Source: Burkholderiales bacterium RIFCSPLOWO2_12_FULL_61_40
Lineage (GTDB): Bacteria > Pseudomonadota > Gammaproteobacteria > Burkholderiales > Burkholderiaceae_C
DNA: 64,000 nt
NCBI GenBank assembly: GCA_001770935.1
Contig: MESI01000102.1
Coordinates: 57,021 to 121,020, forward strand
Reading direction: 5' to 3'
This document shows positions 16,701-24,935 of this stretch, piece after piece (within the stretch, counting starts at the first letter, position 1; each line of letters opens with the position of its first letter). The notes under the pieces are model-generated. The model saw nothing but the letters and a program-made list of their open reading frames with translations, was not told where the DNA came from and made no database searches. Both the position numbers and the translations under genes were made by a program.

Positions 16701-17843
16701 TTAGCGCGCCAGCTGTTTGGGGCGGGGGCGCACGCCGGGAGTAACCTGCAAATCCATTCTTTGATTTTTACGTTCCACGGTGAAGCGTGCAGCAGTGCCC
16801 GGTTTGAGCACCGCCACCATGGACAGCAGCTGGGTCACGTCTGTCACGGGGGCGTCTGCAACGCTCACAATCACATCGCCGGGCTTGATCCCTGCCAGGG
16901 CGGCCGGTCCGTTTTGCAGCACACCCGTGATGATGACGCCTTGCTGGGCTTTTACATCAAAGGTTTCCGCCAGTTCAGGGGATAGATCATTGGGCTCCAC
17001 GCCAATCCAGCCACGGGTCACCCGACCGTCCTTGACGATGCCTTCCAGCACCTGTTTGGCGGTGGACACCGGAATGGCAAAGCCAATACCCATGTTGCCA
17101 CCCGAGCGGGAGTAAATGGCGGTATTGATGCCCAGAAGATTGCCGTTGGTGTCCACCAGCGCGCCACCTGAATTGCCTGGGTTGATCGCCGCGTCGGTCT
17201 GGATGAAGTTCTCGAACGTATTGATGCCCAGCTGGTTGCGCCCCAAGGCACTGATAATGCCGCTGGTCACGGTCTGGCCCACGCCAAATGGATTGCCAAT
17301 GGCCAGGACTTGATCACCCACCCGTAAGGCATCTGAATTGCCCAACACGATGGTAGGCAGGCGGTCCAAATCAATCTTGAGGACCGCCAGATCACTGTCA
17401 GGGTCCGTACCGATCACTTTGGCTGGAGTGTGGCGACTGTCATTGAGGACGACTTCGATTTCGTCCGCGCCTTCGACCACGTGGTTGTTGGTCAGAATGT
17501 AGCCACTGTCGCTCACGATCACGCCGCTGCCCAGCCCACCTTGTGGTTCGCTGCCCTGGTCTCCGTAGAAAAACCGAAACCAGGGGTCATTCGCATTGGG
17601 GTTGGGGTGTGCGGCCTTGCTGGTGTTGATACTCACCACCGCTGCAGAGGCTTTTTGCGCTGCCAGACGAAAACTGCCAACGGGGATGTCACCGGGACTG
17701 ACAGCGGGCGCCTCCAGCAGGGTGATGCCACTTGTCGCCGTAGGGGTTTGCCCCAGCCATTGCGGTTTGAGCGTCGCGACCACAAAATATGCGGCCAGCA
17801 GCACAGTGGTGGTTTGGGAGAACAGTAGCCAAAAACGTTTCAT
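16701..17843 (-). CDS. Membrane-anchored HtrA-type serine protease with one PDZ domain (DegS/AlgW-like)
   Basis: A 380-residue periplasmic trypsin-like protease tethered by an N-terminal membrane helix (residues ~8-25). The catalytic triad is H121 (LTNNHVVEG), D151 (DSDLAVLKI) and S225 (NPGNSGGAL). One PDZ domain (about 285-375) follows, including IIGV-like GVIITGVLQNGPAALAGIKPGD. The single PDZ and anchor resemble DegS, which starts the sigma-E stress cascade, but no rseA or rpoE is nearby, so that role is inference. The ATG at 17843 gives a clean anchor; upstream in-frame residues are rejected. It is divergent from the Cys-cluster gene, with 52 bases between starts. Confidence 0.92.
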   Translation of the reverse strand: MKRFWLLFSQTTTVLLAAYFVVATLKPQWLGQTPTATSGITLLEAPAVSPGDIPVGSFRLAAQKASAAVVSINTSKAAHPNPNANDPWFRFFYGDQGSEPQGGLGSGVIVSDSGYILTNNHVVEGADEIEVVLNDSRHTPAKVIGTDPDSDLAVLKIDLDRLPTIVLGNSDALRVGDQVLAIGNPFGVGQTVTSGIISALGRNQLGINTFENFIQTDAAINPGNSGGALVDTNGNLLGINTAIYSRSGGNMGIGFAIPVSTAKQVLEGIVKDGRVTRGWIGVEPNDLSPELAETFDVKAQQGVIITGVLQNGPAALAGIKPGDVIVSVADAPVTDVTQLLSMVAVLKPGTAARFTVERKNQRMDLQVTPGVRPRPKQLAR

Positions 17844-17895
17844 GGTCTGGAATTGTAGGGGGCAAGTGCATTCGCAGTACATTGTCAGGCTGGAC

Positions 17896-18315
17896 ATGTC
17901 ACTCCACACGCAAATCATCCACATTCAGCCACTGGCACCTACCAAACCCCCGGTGGGCGCGGCCTGCAATGGCTGCGGCGTGTGCTGCGTGACGGAACCC
18001 TGCCCCTTGGGGATGGTTTTGTCGCGTAAACGCCTGGGGGCTTGTGACGCACTGCGTTGGAGTGCGATGGACAGTGTGTATCGCTGTGGCGCCATTGCCG
18101 TGCCGCATGAGGTGGCGGTGCGGGCGTTGCCGACGGCCATGCGCTGGATGGCGCCTGCCATCGGAGGCTTGTTCGGCCTCATGGCGCGGCGTTGGATTGC
18201 GGCTGGCATCGGGTGTGACAGCAGCTTGGTGCCCGAACCCGTGGCATCGGGGACAATGCAGCCCTCCGGTGATTCAAGCCAATGTACACCCCCGACATCC
18301 ACTCCACCAAATTGA
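17896..18315 (+). CDS. YkgJ-like cysteine-cluster protein
   Basis: A 139-residue protein whose N-terminal part contains CNGCGVCCVTEPCPLG, a C-x2-C-x2-C-C-x4-C pattern found in YkgJ/UPF0153 zinc- or iron-binding proteins, followed by C in GACDAL and YRCGA. The rest is weakly hydrophobic (GGLFGLMARRWIAAGIG). It may bind a metal cluster; no enzymatic activity is established for the family. The start was set at the ATG 17896 because it lies just before the conserved region and clear of the divergent protease start. The Nif3-like gene begins 4 bases after its stop. Confidence 0.82.
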   Translation: MSLHTQIIHIQPLAPTKPPVGAACNGCGVCCVTEPCPLGMVLSRKRLGACDALRWSAMDSVYRCGAIAVPHEVAVRALPTAMRWMAPAIGGLFGLMARRWIAAGIGCDSSLVPEPVASGTMQPSGDSSQCTPPTSTPPN

Positions 18316-18319
18316 CGCC

Positions 18320-19078
18320 ATGACTAGCCGCCAAGACCTCTACTCCGTGCTGGACGGTTTGTTGCAGCCTGAACGTTTCAAAGATTTTTGCCCCAACGGA
18401 TTGCAAGTAGAGGGGCAATCCGAAGTGCACAAAATCGTGTCGGGTGTGACGGCCAGTTTGGCCTTGATTGAAGCCGCTATTGCAGCCAAGGCGGACACCT
18501 TGTTGGTTCACCATGGCCTGTTTTGGCGGGGGTATGACGGGCGCGTCACCGGCTGGATGCGTCAAAGACTGGCATTGTTGCTGGCCCACAATATCAATTT
18601 ATTTGCCTACCATCTGCCCATGGACGCCCACCCGGAGCTTGGAAACAATGCGCAGTTGGGGCTGCAATTGGGGTTGCAGGCGACGGGGCGGTTTGGTGAC
18701 CAGCAATTGGGCTTTCTGGGGATGCCTGTTTCTGACATCGCGTATGCCTGTGCGCAGGATCTTGCGCACAGGGTGGAAGCGGTGCTGGGGCGATCCGTGG
18801 TCCTGGTGCCGGGAAAACCCGCCGCCATACGGCAGATCGCCTGGTGTACCGGAGGTGCGCAGGGCTATTTTGAAGAGGCGATTGCCGCTGGCGCAGACGC
18901 CTTCATTACCGGTGAAATCTCTGAGCCTCAGGCGCACTATGCGCGCGAATGTGGCGTGGCCTATCTGGCCTGCGGGCACCATGCCACCGAGCGGTATGGT
19001 GCGCCTGCCGTTGCCGCATGTGTTGCGCAACAGTTGGGGCTGGAGCATGAGTTTGTTGACATTGACAATCCCGCCTAA
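18320..19078 (+). CDS. Nif3-like dinuclear metal centre protein (YbgI/DUF34)
   Basis: A 252-residue protein of the Nif3/YbgI family, usually a hexameric toroid with two metal ions per subunit; biochemical function is poorly defined. Metal ligands are visible in LLVHHGLFW, HLPMDAHPELGNN and the C-terminal CGHHATERYG. The ATG at 18320 gives MTSRQDLYSVLDGLL, a family-like start; the long upstream frame overlaps the Cys-cluster gene and is rejected. pdxA follows. Confidence 0.93.
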   Translation: MTSRQDLYSVLDGLLQPERFKDFCPNGLQVEGQSEVHKIVSGVTASLALIEAAIAAKADTLLVHHGLFWRGYDGRVTGWMRQRLALLLAHNINLFAYHLPMDAHPELGNNAQLGLQLGLQATGRFGDQQLGFLGMPVSDIAYACAQDLAHRVEAVLGRSVVLVPGKPAAIRQIAWCTGGAQGYFEEAIAAGADAFITGEISEPQAHYARECGVAYLACGHHATERYGAPAVAACVAQQLGLEHEFVDIDNPA

Positions 19079-19099
19079 AGCGCTGGCCATTTCCGTACC

Positions 19100-20188
19100 A
19101 TGATCCAAACCGATGCCCCCAAATCCAATGCCATGCACGCGCCTATTGCCATCACCATGGGGGATGCCGCTGGCATAGGGCCTGAAATTATTGCCAAGGC
19201 TTACCAGGCTCAAGCCGAGAGTCTGCGGGGGTGTTTTGTTGCGGGGGATGTGCAGACCATGCGCAGAGCGGCGGCCGTGGTGGTGCGCCCTGGGCAAGTT
19301 GCTTTACCGGTGGCGGTGCTGACGCAGCCGACGCAGGCGTTGGACCTGCCTCAGAACTGCATACCGGTGCTTCAGATGGGGGCTCCGCTGGAGCCGGTGG
19401 CTTGGGGTGGGGTGAGCAAGGCCGCAGGCGAGTTTGCTGGCCGCTGCGTGTTCTGGGCGGCCGACGCAGCGTTGCGTGGCGAAATCGGTGCCATCGTGAC
19501 CGCCCCCTTGCACAAAGAGGCACTGTTTGCCGCCGGACACCCGTACGACCATTTTCCAGGCCATACCGAGATGCTGCAAGCGCGCGCGGCCCTGCATCTG
19601 GGCAAAACGGTGGCACAGGTTCCCGTACGCATGATGTTGGCCAATGACGAGTTGCGCACCGTGCTGGTCAGCATCCATGTATCACTGCGTGAGGCTATTG
19701 ATGCAGTAACGGTGAGTAATGTCCTTCAAACCCTGTTGATTACACACGAATCCTTGTCGCAGGTACTGGGGCGTGCGCCTCGCATTGCGGTGGCGGGCCT
19801 GAATCCGCATGCCGGTGAAGGGGGCTTATTTGGTAGGGAAGAATTGGATGCCATTGTTCCGGCTATCAACGAAGCCCGTGCTCTGGGCTGCACTGTCAGC
19901 GGTCCCTGGGCACCGGACACAGTGTTCATGCGCGCGCGCAATGTGCCAGGCCAAAGCGGTGAGTTTGATGTGGTTGTCGCCATGTACCACGACCAAGGCC
20001 TTATCCCGGTAAAGTATTTGGGGGTGGAAAAAGGCGTCAATGTGACGCTGGGCTTGCCTTTGGTACGTACCAGCCCCGATCATGGCACAGCCTTCGATAT
20101 TGCCGGTACGGGGCGCGCCGACGCTTCCAGCCTGCAAGAAGCCGTGTGCATGGCCCGGACTTTGGCGGATGTTGAAAAATATAAATAA
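19100..20188 (+). CDS. pdxA: 4-hydroxythreonine-4-phosphate dehydrogenase
   Basis: An NAD-dependent oxidative decarboxylase of pyridoxal 5'-phosphate biosynthesis, 362 residues. Conserved blocks are ITMGDAAGIGPEI, VTAPLHKEAL, FPGHTEML (metal and substrate His), AGLNPHAGEGGLFG, AMYHDQGLIPVKY and TSPDHGTAFDIAG. An ATG at 19133 (MHAPIAITMG) is a plausible alternative start. Family members that act on other hydroxyacid phosphates exist, but the full motif set supports PdxA. Confidence 0.94.
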   Translation: MIQTDAPKSNAMHAPIAITMGDAAGIGPEIIAKAYQAQAESLRGCFVAGDVQTMRRAAAVVVRPGQVALPVAVLTQPTQALDLPQNCIPVLQMGAPLEPVAWGGVSKAAGEFAGRCVFWAADAALRGEIGAIVTAPLHKEALFAAGHPYDHFPGHTEMLQARAALHLGKTVAQVPVRMMLANDELRTVLVSIHVSLREAIDAVTVSNVLQTLLITHESLSQVLGRAPRIAVAGLNPHAGEGGLFGREELDAIVPAINEARALGCTVSGPWAPDTVFMRARNVPGQSGEFDVVVAMYHDQGLIPVKYLGVEKGVNVTLGLPLVRTSPDHGTAFDIAGTGRADASSLQEAVCMARTLADVEKYK

Positions 20189-20471
20189 ATGGGGCAGAAA
20201 CCCTGGCAGGGCTTGGGCAAGGCGATTGGGGGTGCCAATCTTTTGGGGAAAGATGGTCAAGTTGAGGCCCATATGTGCATGTCCGTCTCTGTAGAAATGG
20301 CGATTTTTTCTTGACTTTGGTTAGGTCTTATTGCCGCCAAATTGCATCAGCGTCGCACCGAAAATGCTTCGCCCGCGACCCAATTTCGCAGGGCCAGCCA
20401 TGAAATCGCTTGCTGGTCGTCAGCTACAATCGCCCGCTTACCCCTAGTAGTGATGTTCATTGAGGATTCTC

Positions 20472-21086
20472 ATGAGTGAAACCCCCGTCGACACCCACAA
20501 AATCGACCCCGGCAAACGGACCTGGTTGATTGCGTCCGCATGTGCTGGCGCAGTGGGCGGAGTTGCAACCGCCATTCCCTTTGTGAGTACATTTCAGCCA
20601 TCCGAGCGGGCCAAAGCGGCTGGCGCGGCGGTTGAGGTTGATATCGCCGGGCTGAAGCCAGGCGAAAAAATGACCGTGGAGTGGCGTGGAAAGCCTGTCT
20701 GGATTGTTCGCCGCACACCCGAACAGTTGGCTGTTTTGCCAAAACTTGCGGGTCAGCTGGCCGACCCCGATTCCAAACGCAAGCCCGATGAGTTCACGCC
20801 GACGTACGCGCGCAATGAAGGCCGCTCCATCAAGCCTGAGTATTTCGTCGCTGTAGGTATTTGCACCCATTTGGGCTGCTCCCCGTCGGACAAGTTCCAG
20901 ACTGGTGCTCAGCCTTCGTTGCCGGACGACTGGCAAGGGGGTTTTTTGTGCCCCTGCCACGGATCAACGTTCGATATGGCGGGCCGGGTATTCAAGAACA
21001 AACCCGCACCGGACAATCTTGAAGTGCCACCGCACATGTACCTTTCCGACAGCAAACTGCTGATTGGTGAAGATAAAAAAGCCTGA
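20472..21086 (+). CDS. petA: Ubiquinol-cytochrome c reductase, Rieske iron-sulfur subunit
   Basis: The Rieske [2Fe-2S] subunit of the bc1 complex (complex III), 204 residues. One N-terminal membrane anchor is followed by the cluster-binding CTHLGC and CPCHGS motifs. The N-terminus has KRTWLIASACAG, a Lys-Arg variant of the twin-arginine signal, consistent with Tat export of folded Rieske proteins. It is the first gene of petABC, preceded by a 283-base intergenic region likely to hold the promoter. The ATG 20472 was preferred over 20460. Confidence 0.96.
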   Translation: MSETPVDTHKIDPGKRTWLIASACAGAVGGVATAIPFVSTFQPSERAKAAGAAVEVDIAGLKPGEKMTVEWRGKPVWIVRRTPEQLAVLPKLAGQLADPDSKRKPDEFTPTYARNEGRSIKPEYFVAVGICTHLGCSPSDKFQTGAQPSLPDDWQGGFLCPCHGSTFDMAGRVFKNKPAPDNLEVPPHMYLSDSKLLIGEDKKA

Positions 21087-21107
21087 TCCCAGCGTACGGA
21101 GCACTAT

Positions 21108-22517
21108 ATGGCTGAAATGAAAGAAATCTCTCCCAATGCACCTGCTGCGGCCAAGCTGCTGAACTGGGTTGACAACCGTTTTCCCTTAAGCAAGCTCTAC
21201 AACGAGCACATGGCCGAGTACTATGCGCCCAAGAATTTCAATTTTTGGTACATCTTCGGCTCGCTGGCGATGCTGGTGTTGGTCATTCAAATCGTTACCG
21301 GTATTTTCCTGGTAATGCATTACAAGCCGGATGCGGCGCTGGCTTTTGGGTCGGTGGAGTACATCATGCGGGATGTGCCCTGGGGCTGGCTGATTCGCTA
21401 CATGCACTCAACAGGCGCATCTGCCTTCTTTGTTGTGGTGTATCTGCATATGTTCCGTGGCCTGTTGTACGGTAGTTACCGCAAACCGCGTGAATTGGTC
21501 TGGGTTTTTGGCTGTGGAATTTTCCTATGTCTGATGGCCGAGGCCTTTATGGGCTATTTGCTCCCCTGGGGGCAGATGAGCTACTGGGGTGCTCAGGTGA
21601 TTGTTAACTTGTTTGCCGCAATTCCGTTTGTGGGACCTGACTTGGCGTTGCTGATTCGTGGTGATTTTGTGGTGGGTGATGCTACTTTGAATCGCTTCTT
21701 TAGCTTCCACGTCATTGCAGTGCCTTTGGTTCTGCTGGGTTTGGTGGTTGCACACATTATCGCGCTGCACGAAGTGGGTTCCAACAACCCTGATGGTGTG
21801 GAAATCAAAGGCCCTGGCGCTCCTAAGGATGCCAAGGGACACCCCCTTGACGGAATTCCGTTCCACCCGTACTACACGGTTCACGATATTTTTGGAGTCA
21901 GCGTATTCCTGATGGTCTTTACCGCCATCATCTTCTTTGCACCTGAATTTGGTGGATATTTCCTGGAGTACAACAACTTCATTCCCGCCGACCCGTTCAA
22001 GACGCCTCTGCATATCGCACCTGTCTGGTATTTCACGCCCTTTTATTCGATGCTGCGCGCTGTCACCAGCGAAATGATGTATGCACTGATCGCCTGCGTG
22101 CTTGCTGGAGCCGGTTTTGGTATGTTTAAAGCCAAATTGCCAGCATTCCTCAAGCCGATTGTTGGTGTGGTCGCACTGGCGGTGATTGCCATGATGTGGA
22201 CCATTGATGCCAAATTCTGGGGTGTCGTCGCGATGGGTGGCGGGGTGGTGATTCTGTTCTTCTTGCCCTGGCTGGACAATAGCCCGGTGAAGTCGATTCG
22301 CTACCGTCCTGACTGGCACAAGTACATGTATGCGGCTTTTGCCATCGATTTTCTGGTGCTTGGCTATTTGGGTATGTTGCCTCCATCTGAAATTGGGGGG
22401 CGCGTTTCTCAGTTGGGAACACTGTTCTACTTCGGCTTCTTCATCTTGATGCCTTGGTGGAGCGCGTTGGGCAAGGCCAAGCCTGTGCCGGCCCGTGTTA
22501 TTTTTTCTGCCCATTGA
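21108..22517 (+). CDS. petB: Ubiquinol-cytochrome c reductase, cytochrome b subunit
   Basis: The quinol-oxidising, diheme membrane core of complex III, 469 residues. Visible are the haem-ligand helices around IRYMHSTGASAFFVVVYLHM and FFSFHVIAVPLVLLGLVVAHI, the glycine-rich AEAFMGYLLPWGQMSYWGAQV and the quinone-site PEFGG variant in FFAPEFGG (usually PEWY in mitochondria). The C-terminal part has further membrane helices typical of the undivided bacterial form. It lies between petA and petC. Confidence 0.95.
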   Translation: MAEMKEISPNAPAAAKLLNWVDNRFPLSKLYNEHMAEYYAPKNFNFWYIFGSLAMLVLVIQIVTGIFLVMHYKPDAALAFGSVEYIMRDVPWGWLIRYMHSTGASAFFVVVYLHMFRGLLYGSYRKPRELVWVFGCGIFLCLMAEAFMGYLLPWGQMSYWGAQVIVNLFAAIPFVGPDLALLIRGDFVVGDATLNRFFSFHVIAVPLVLLGLVVAHIIALHEVGSNNPDGVEIKGPGAPKDAKGHPLDGIPFHPYYTVHDIFGVSVFLMVFTAIIFFAPEFGGYFLEYNNFIPADPFKTPLHIAPVWYFTPFYSMLRAVTSEMMYALIACVLAGAGFGMFKAKLPAFLKPIVGVVALAVIAMMWTIDAKFWGVVAMGGGVVILFFLPWLDNSPVKSIRYRPDWHKYMYAAFAIDFLVLGYLGMLPPSEIGGRVSQLGTLFYFGFFILMPWWSALGKAKPVPARVIFSAH

Positions 22518-22533
22518 GCCGGAGAAACTGCAG

Positions 22534-23292
22534 ATGAAAAAAATACTCATATCCTTGCTGGCTGCTTTGGGTTTTATGGCTGGTGCGCAGGCCAGTTCTG
22601 GTGGAATTGCGTGGGATAAAGTTCCTAACAAGACCAATGACCTGGCCTCCCTGCAAAATGGTGCAAAGCTGTTTGTCAACTACTGCCTGAATTGCCACTC
22701 AGCGGCCTTCATGCGCTTCAATCGCCTGAAAGACATCGGTTTGACCGAGCAGCAAATCAAGGACAACCTATTGTTCACCACGGAGAAAGTGGGCGAAACT
22801 ATGGTGTCTGCCATTGATCCTCGTCAGGCGAAAGAATGGTTTGGCGCCAATCCACCGGACTTGACAGTGATTGCGCGCTCGCGTTCGGCCGCAGGACAAG
22901 GCACGGGTGGTGACTATCTGTACACCTATTTGCGCACCTACTACCCGGATGACACCAAGGCCTCAGGCTGGAACAACCTTGCCTTCCCCAATGTGGGTAT
23001 GCCCCACGCTCTGTGGGAGTTGCAGGGCAAGCGTGTGCCATTGTATGAAACTGTGTCCGAGCATGGACAAGAGGTGCACGTATTCAAAGGCTGGGAGCAG
23101 GTAACGCCTGGAACGCTGACTCCAGCGCAGTACGATCAAGCCGTGGGTGACCTGGTTAACTACTTGCAATGGATGGCTGAACCGGCCCAAAATACACGGA
23201 TTCGTGTAGGAGTATGGGTGTTATTGTTCTTGTCTGTCATGACTCTGTTCACATGGCGCCTCAATGCGGCCTATTGGAAAGACATCAAGTAA
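22534..23292 (+). CDS. petC: Ubiquinol-cytochrome c reductase, cytochrome c1 subunit
   Basis: A periplasmic c-type cytochrome that passes electrons from the Rieske centre to soluble cytochrome c; 252 residues. A signal peptide (MKKILISLLAALGFMAGAQA) precedes the haem motif CLNCH in VNYCLNCHSAAFMRF. The axial Met is probably in NVGMPHALW. A C-terminal anchor (VGVWVLLFLSVMTLFTW) ends the protein. The ATG at 22534 gives the signal peptide; the frame from 22495 overlaps petB. Confidence 0.95.
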   Translation: MKKILISLLAALGFMAGAQASSGGIAWDKVPNKTNDLASLQNGAKLFVNYCLNCHSAAFMRFNRLKDIGLTEQQIKDNLLFTTEKVGETMVSAIDPRQAKEWFGANPPDLTVIARSRSAAGQGTGGDYLYTYLRTYYPDDTKASGWNNLAFPNVGMPHALWELQGKRVPLYETVSEHGQEVHVFKGWEQVTPGTLTPAQYDQAVGDLVNYLQWMAEPAQNTRIRVGVWVLLFLSVMTLFTWRLNAAYWKDIK

Positions 23293-23342
23293 GACGGTAT
23301 GTTCTATCGGACTGCGTCGAAACAATGCAGTTTGATGGGTTC

Positions 23343-23380
23343 AGAGTGGGTTCGCCAAGGCGCCCCACTCTTTTTAATTT
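23343..23380 (+). terminator. Rho-independent terminator after petABC
   Basis: AGAGTGGG (23343-23350) pairs with CCCACTCT (23364-23371). The inner CGCC/GGCG extends the stem, followed by TTTTTAATTTTT. It sits between petC and sspA, so sspA probably has its own promoter or depends on readthrough. Confidence 0.85.
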
Positions 23381-23396
23381 TTAGGAGTCTCTCGCC

Positions 23397-24008
23397 ATGA
23401 TGGTTTTGTATTCAGGTACAACCTGCCCCTTTTCCCATCGCTGCCGTTTTGTTTTGTTTGAAAAAGGCATGGACTTTGAGATTCGGGATGTGGATTTGTA
23501 CAACAAACCCGAAGATATCAGCGTCATGAATCCGTATGGGCAAGTGCCTATTCTGGTGGAGCGTGATTTGATTTTGTACGAATCCAACATCATTAATGAA
23601 TACATTGATGAGCGTTTCCCGCATCCCCAATTGATGCCGGGGGATCCTGTGGACCGTGCCCGTGTGCGGCTGTTTTTGCTGAATTTTGAAAAAGAGTTGT
23701 TTGTTCACGTGTCCACGCTGGAGGCGCGCGCTGCCAAAGGCAACGAAAAAGCGCTCGAGAAAGCCCGCGCCCACATTCGTGATCGCCTGACGCAGCTCGC
23801 TCCTGTGTTCCTGAAGAATAAATTCATGTTGGGTGATAGCTTTTCCATGTTGGACGTGGCTATTGCTCCCTTGCTTTGGCGCCTGGATTACTATGGCATC
23901 GATCTCAGCAAGAATGCGGCGCCTCTTCTGAAATATGCGGAGCGAATTTTCTCGCGCCCTGCGTACATTGAGGCACTGACTCCTTCCGAGAAGGTCATGC
24001 GCAAATAA
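23397..24008 (+). CDS. sspA: Stringent starvation protein A, GST-like
   Basis: An RNA-polymerase-associated protein with a glutathione S-transferase fold, 203 residues. N-terminal MMVLYSGTTCPFSHRCRFVLFEKG is the thioredoxin-like domain, and NPYGQVPILVERDLILYESNIINEYIDERFPHP is strongly conserved. The catalytic GST residues are not expected to work in SspA. AGGAGT precedes the ATG. It is paired with sspB, as in many proteobacteria. Confidence 0.95.
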   Translation: MMVLYSGTTCPFSHRCRFVLFEKGMDFEIRDVDLYNKPEDISVMNPYGQVPILVERDLILYESNIINEYIDERFPHPQLMPGDPVDRARVRLFLLNFEKELFVHVSTLEARAAKGNEKALEKARAHIRDRLTQLAPVFLKNKFMLGDSFSMLDVAIAPLLWRLDYYGIDLSKNAAPLLKYAERIFSRPAYIEALTPSEKVMRK

Positions 24009-24022
24009 CTGTATTTTCAGCC

Positions 24023-24433
24023 ATGATTGATGCCAAAGACTCCAGTTCGACGCGTCCTTACCTCATTCGTGCTTTGTACGAGTGGTGTACCGATAATGGA
24101 TTTACACCATTCATCGCCGTGCTGGTAGATGAAACAGTTCGTGTCCCCAATGAGTTTGTCAAGGACGGTGAAATCGTTTTGAACATCAGTTTCGATGCCA
24201 CCAGTTCCTTGAATTTGGGAAATGAGACCATTGAATTCAAGGGTCGATTTGGGGGCGTTGCCCGGGATATATTGGTTCCTGTGGACCGTGTATTGGCTAT
24301 TTATGCACGGGAAACCGGGCAGGGGATGTCGTTCCCGATGCTGGCAAGTGTTGCCACCTCCCCTGAGGTGGAAAGCCCTGAGCCACCCCGCCCTTCCGGC
24401 GGAGCACGGCCATCCTTGACGCGTATTAAATAG
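24023..24433 (+). CDS. sspB: ClpXP protease specificity-enhancing factor SspB
   Basis: An adaptor that tethers ssrA-tagged and other substrates to ClpXP, 136 residues. The Sm-like core starts STRPYLIRALYEWCTDNGFTPFIAVLVD and includes IVLNISFDATSSLNLGNETIEFKGRFGG. A variable linker precedes the C-terminal ClpX-binding tail ending RPSLTRIK. It lies 14 bases after sspA. Confidence 0.94.
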   Translation: MIDAKDSSSTRPYLIRALYEWCTDNGFTPFIAVLVDETVRVPNEFVKDGEIVLNISFDATSSLNLGNETIEFKGRFGGVARDILVPVDRVLAIYARETGQGMSFPMLASVATSPEVESPEPPRPSGGARPSLTRIK

Positions 24434-24491
24434 ACGACTTCGCCATCTTTCCCCCTTTTTGCGAAGGGCTGTGATGTAGAATTCGGTCCGT

Positions 24492-24567
24492 GCCGATTTA
24501 GCTCAGTTGGTAGAGCAACCGCCTTGTAAGCGGTAGGTCATCAGTTCGAATCCGATAATCGGCACCA
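24492..24567 (+). tRNA. tRNA-Thr (anticodon TGT)
   Basis: A full cloverleaf can be drawn. The acceptor stem is GCCGATT/AATCGGC, the D-arm is around AGCTCAGTTGGTAGAGC, and the anticodon stem ACCGC/GCGGT holds loop CTTGTAA (anticodon TGT). The T-loop is TTCGAAT, the discriminator A is followed by an encoded CCA. 76 bases. Confidence 0.96.
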
Positions 24568-24595
24568 TTTTCTCCATAGCCAACAGACCCTTTGC

Positions 24596-24910
24596 TCAAT
24601 GGGCGTTGCGCGACATTTGCACCTTCAAACGAATGGAGTTGACATCCCACCCCTTGGAGCGCAGATGTGCTTGCATGGATGGTAAAAGTTGACGAATTTT
24701 TGCCGCAACGGCGTTGTTGTCCAGAATCAAACACCATACGGAGCCCTCGATTGGGCCTGCCTTCACGGCAGACCGCAAGGCGGTTGGAATGAATGCTTCG
24801 ATGGATTTGAGCCGCGCCGACGATTCCGTTGCTAGATTGGTCAGGTGCGCCAGGGTCGGAGATTCTTGCGTGGCCTGCAAAAGGGTAATGGAATGATTGC
24901 GGCGGTTCAT
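24596..24910 (-). CDS. DUF721 (DciA-like) protein
   Basis: A 104-residue protein. The region RLKSIEAFIPTALRSAVKAG followed by EGSVWCLILDNNAVAAKIRQLLP matches the DUF721 pattern. DciA members load the replicative helicase in bacteria lacking DnaC; this short version is the form seen in betaproteobacteria, so a helicase-loading role is plausible but not shown. The ATG at 24910 (MNRRNHSIT) is chosen; upstream residues overlap the divergent M23 gene. Its start codon is only 25 bases from the start codon of the M23 gene. Confidence 0.82.
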   Translation of the reverse strand: MNRRNHSITLLQATQESPTLAHLTNLATESSARLKSIEAFIPTALRSAVKAGPIEGSVWCLILDNNAVAAKIRQLLPSMQAHLRSKGWDVNSIRLKVQMSRNAH

Positions 24911-24935
24911 GACCTGGGAATTAAGAGGTTTCGGG

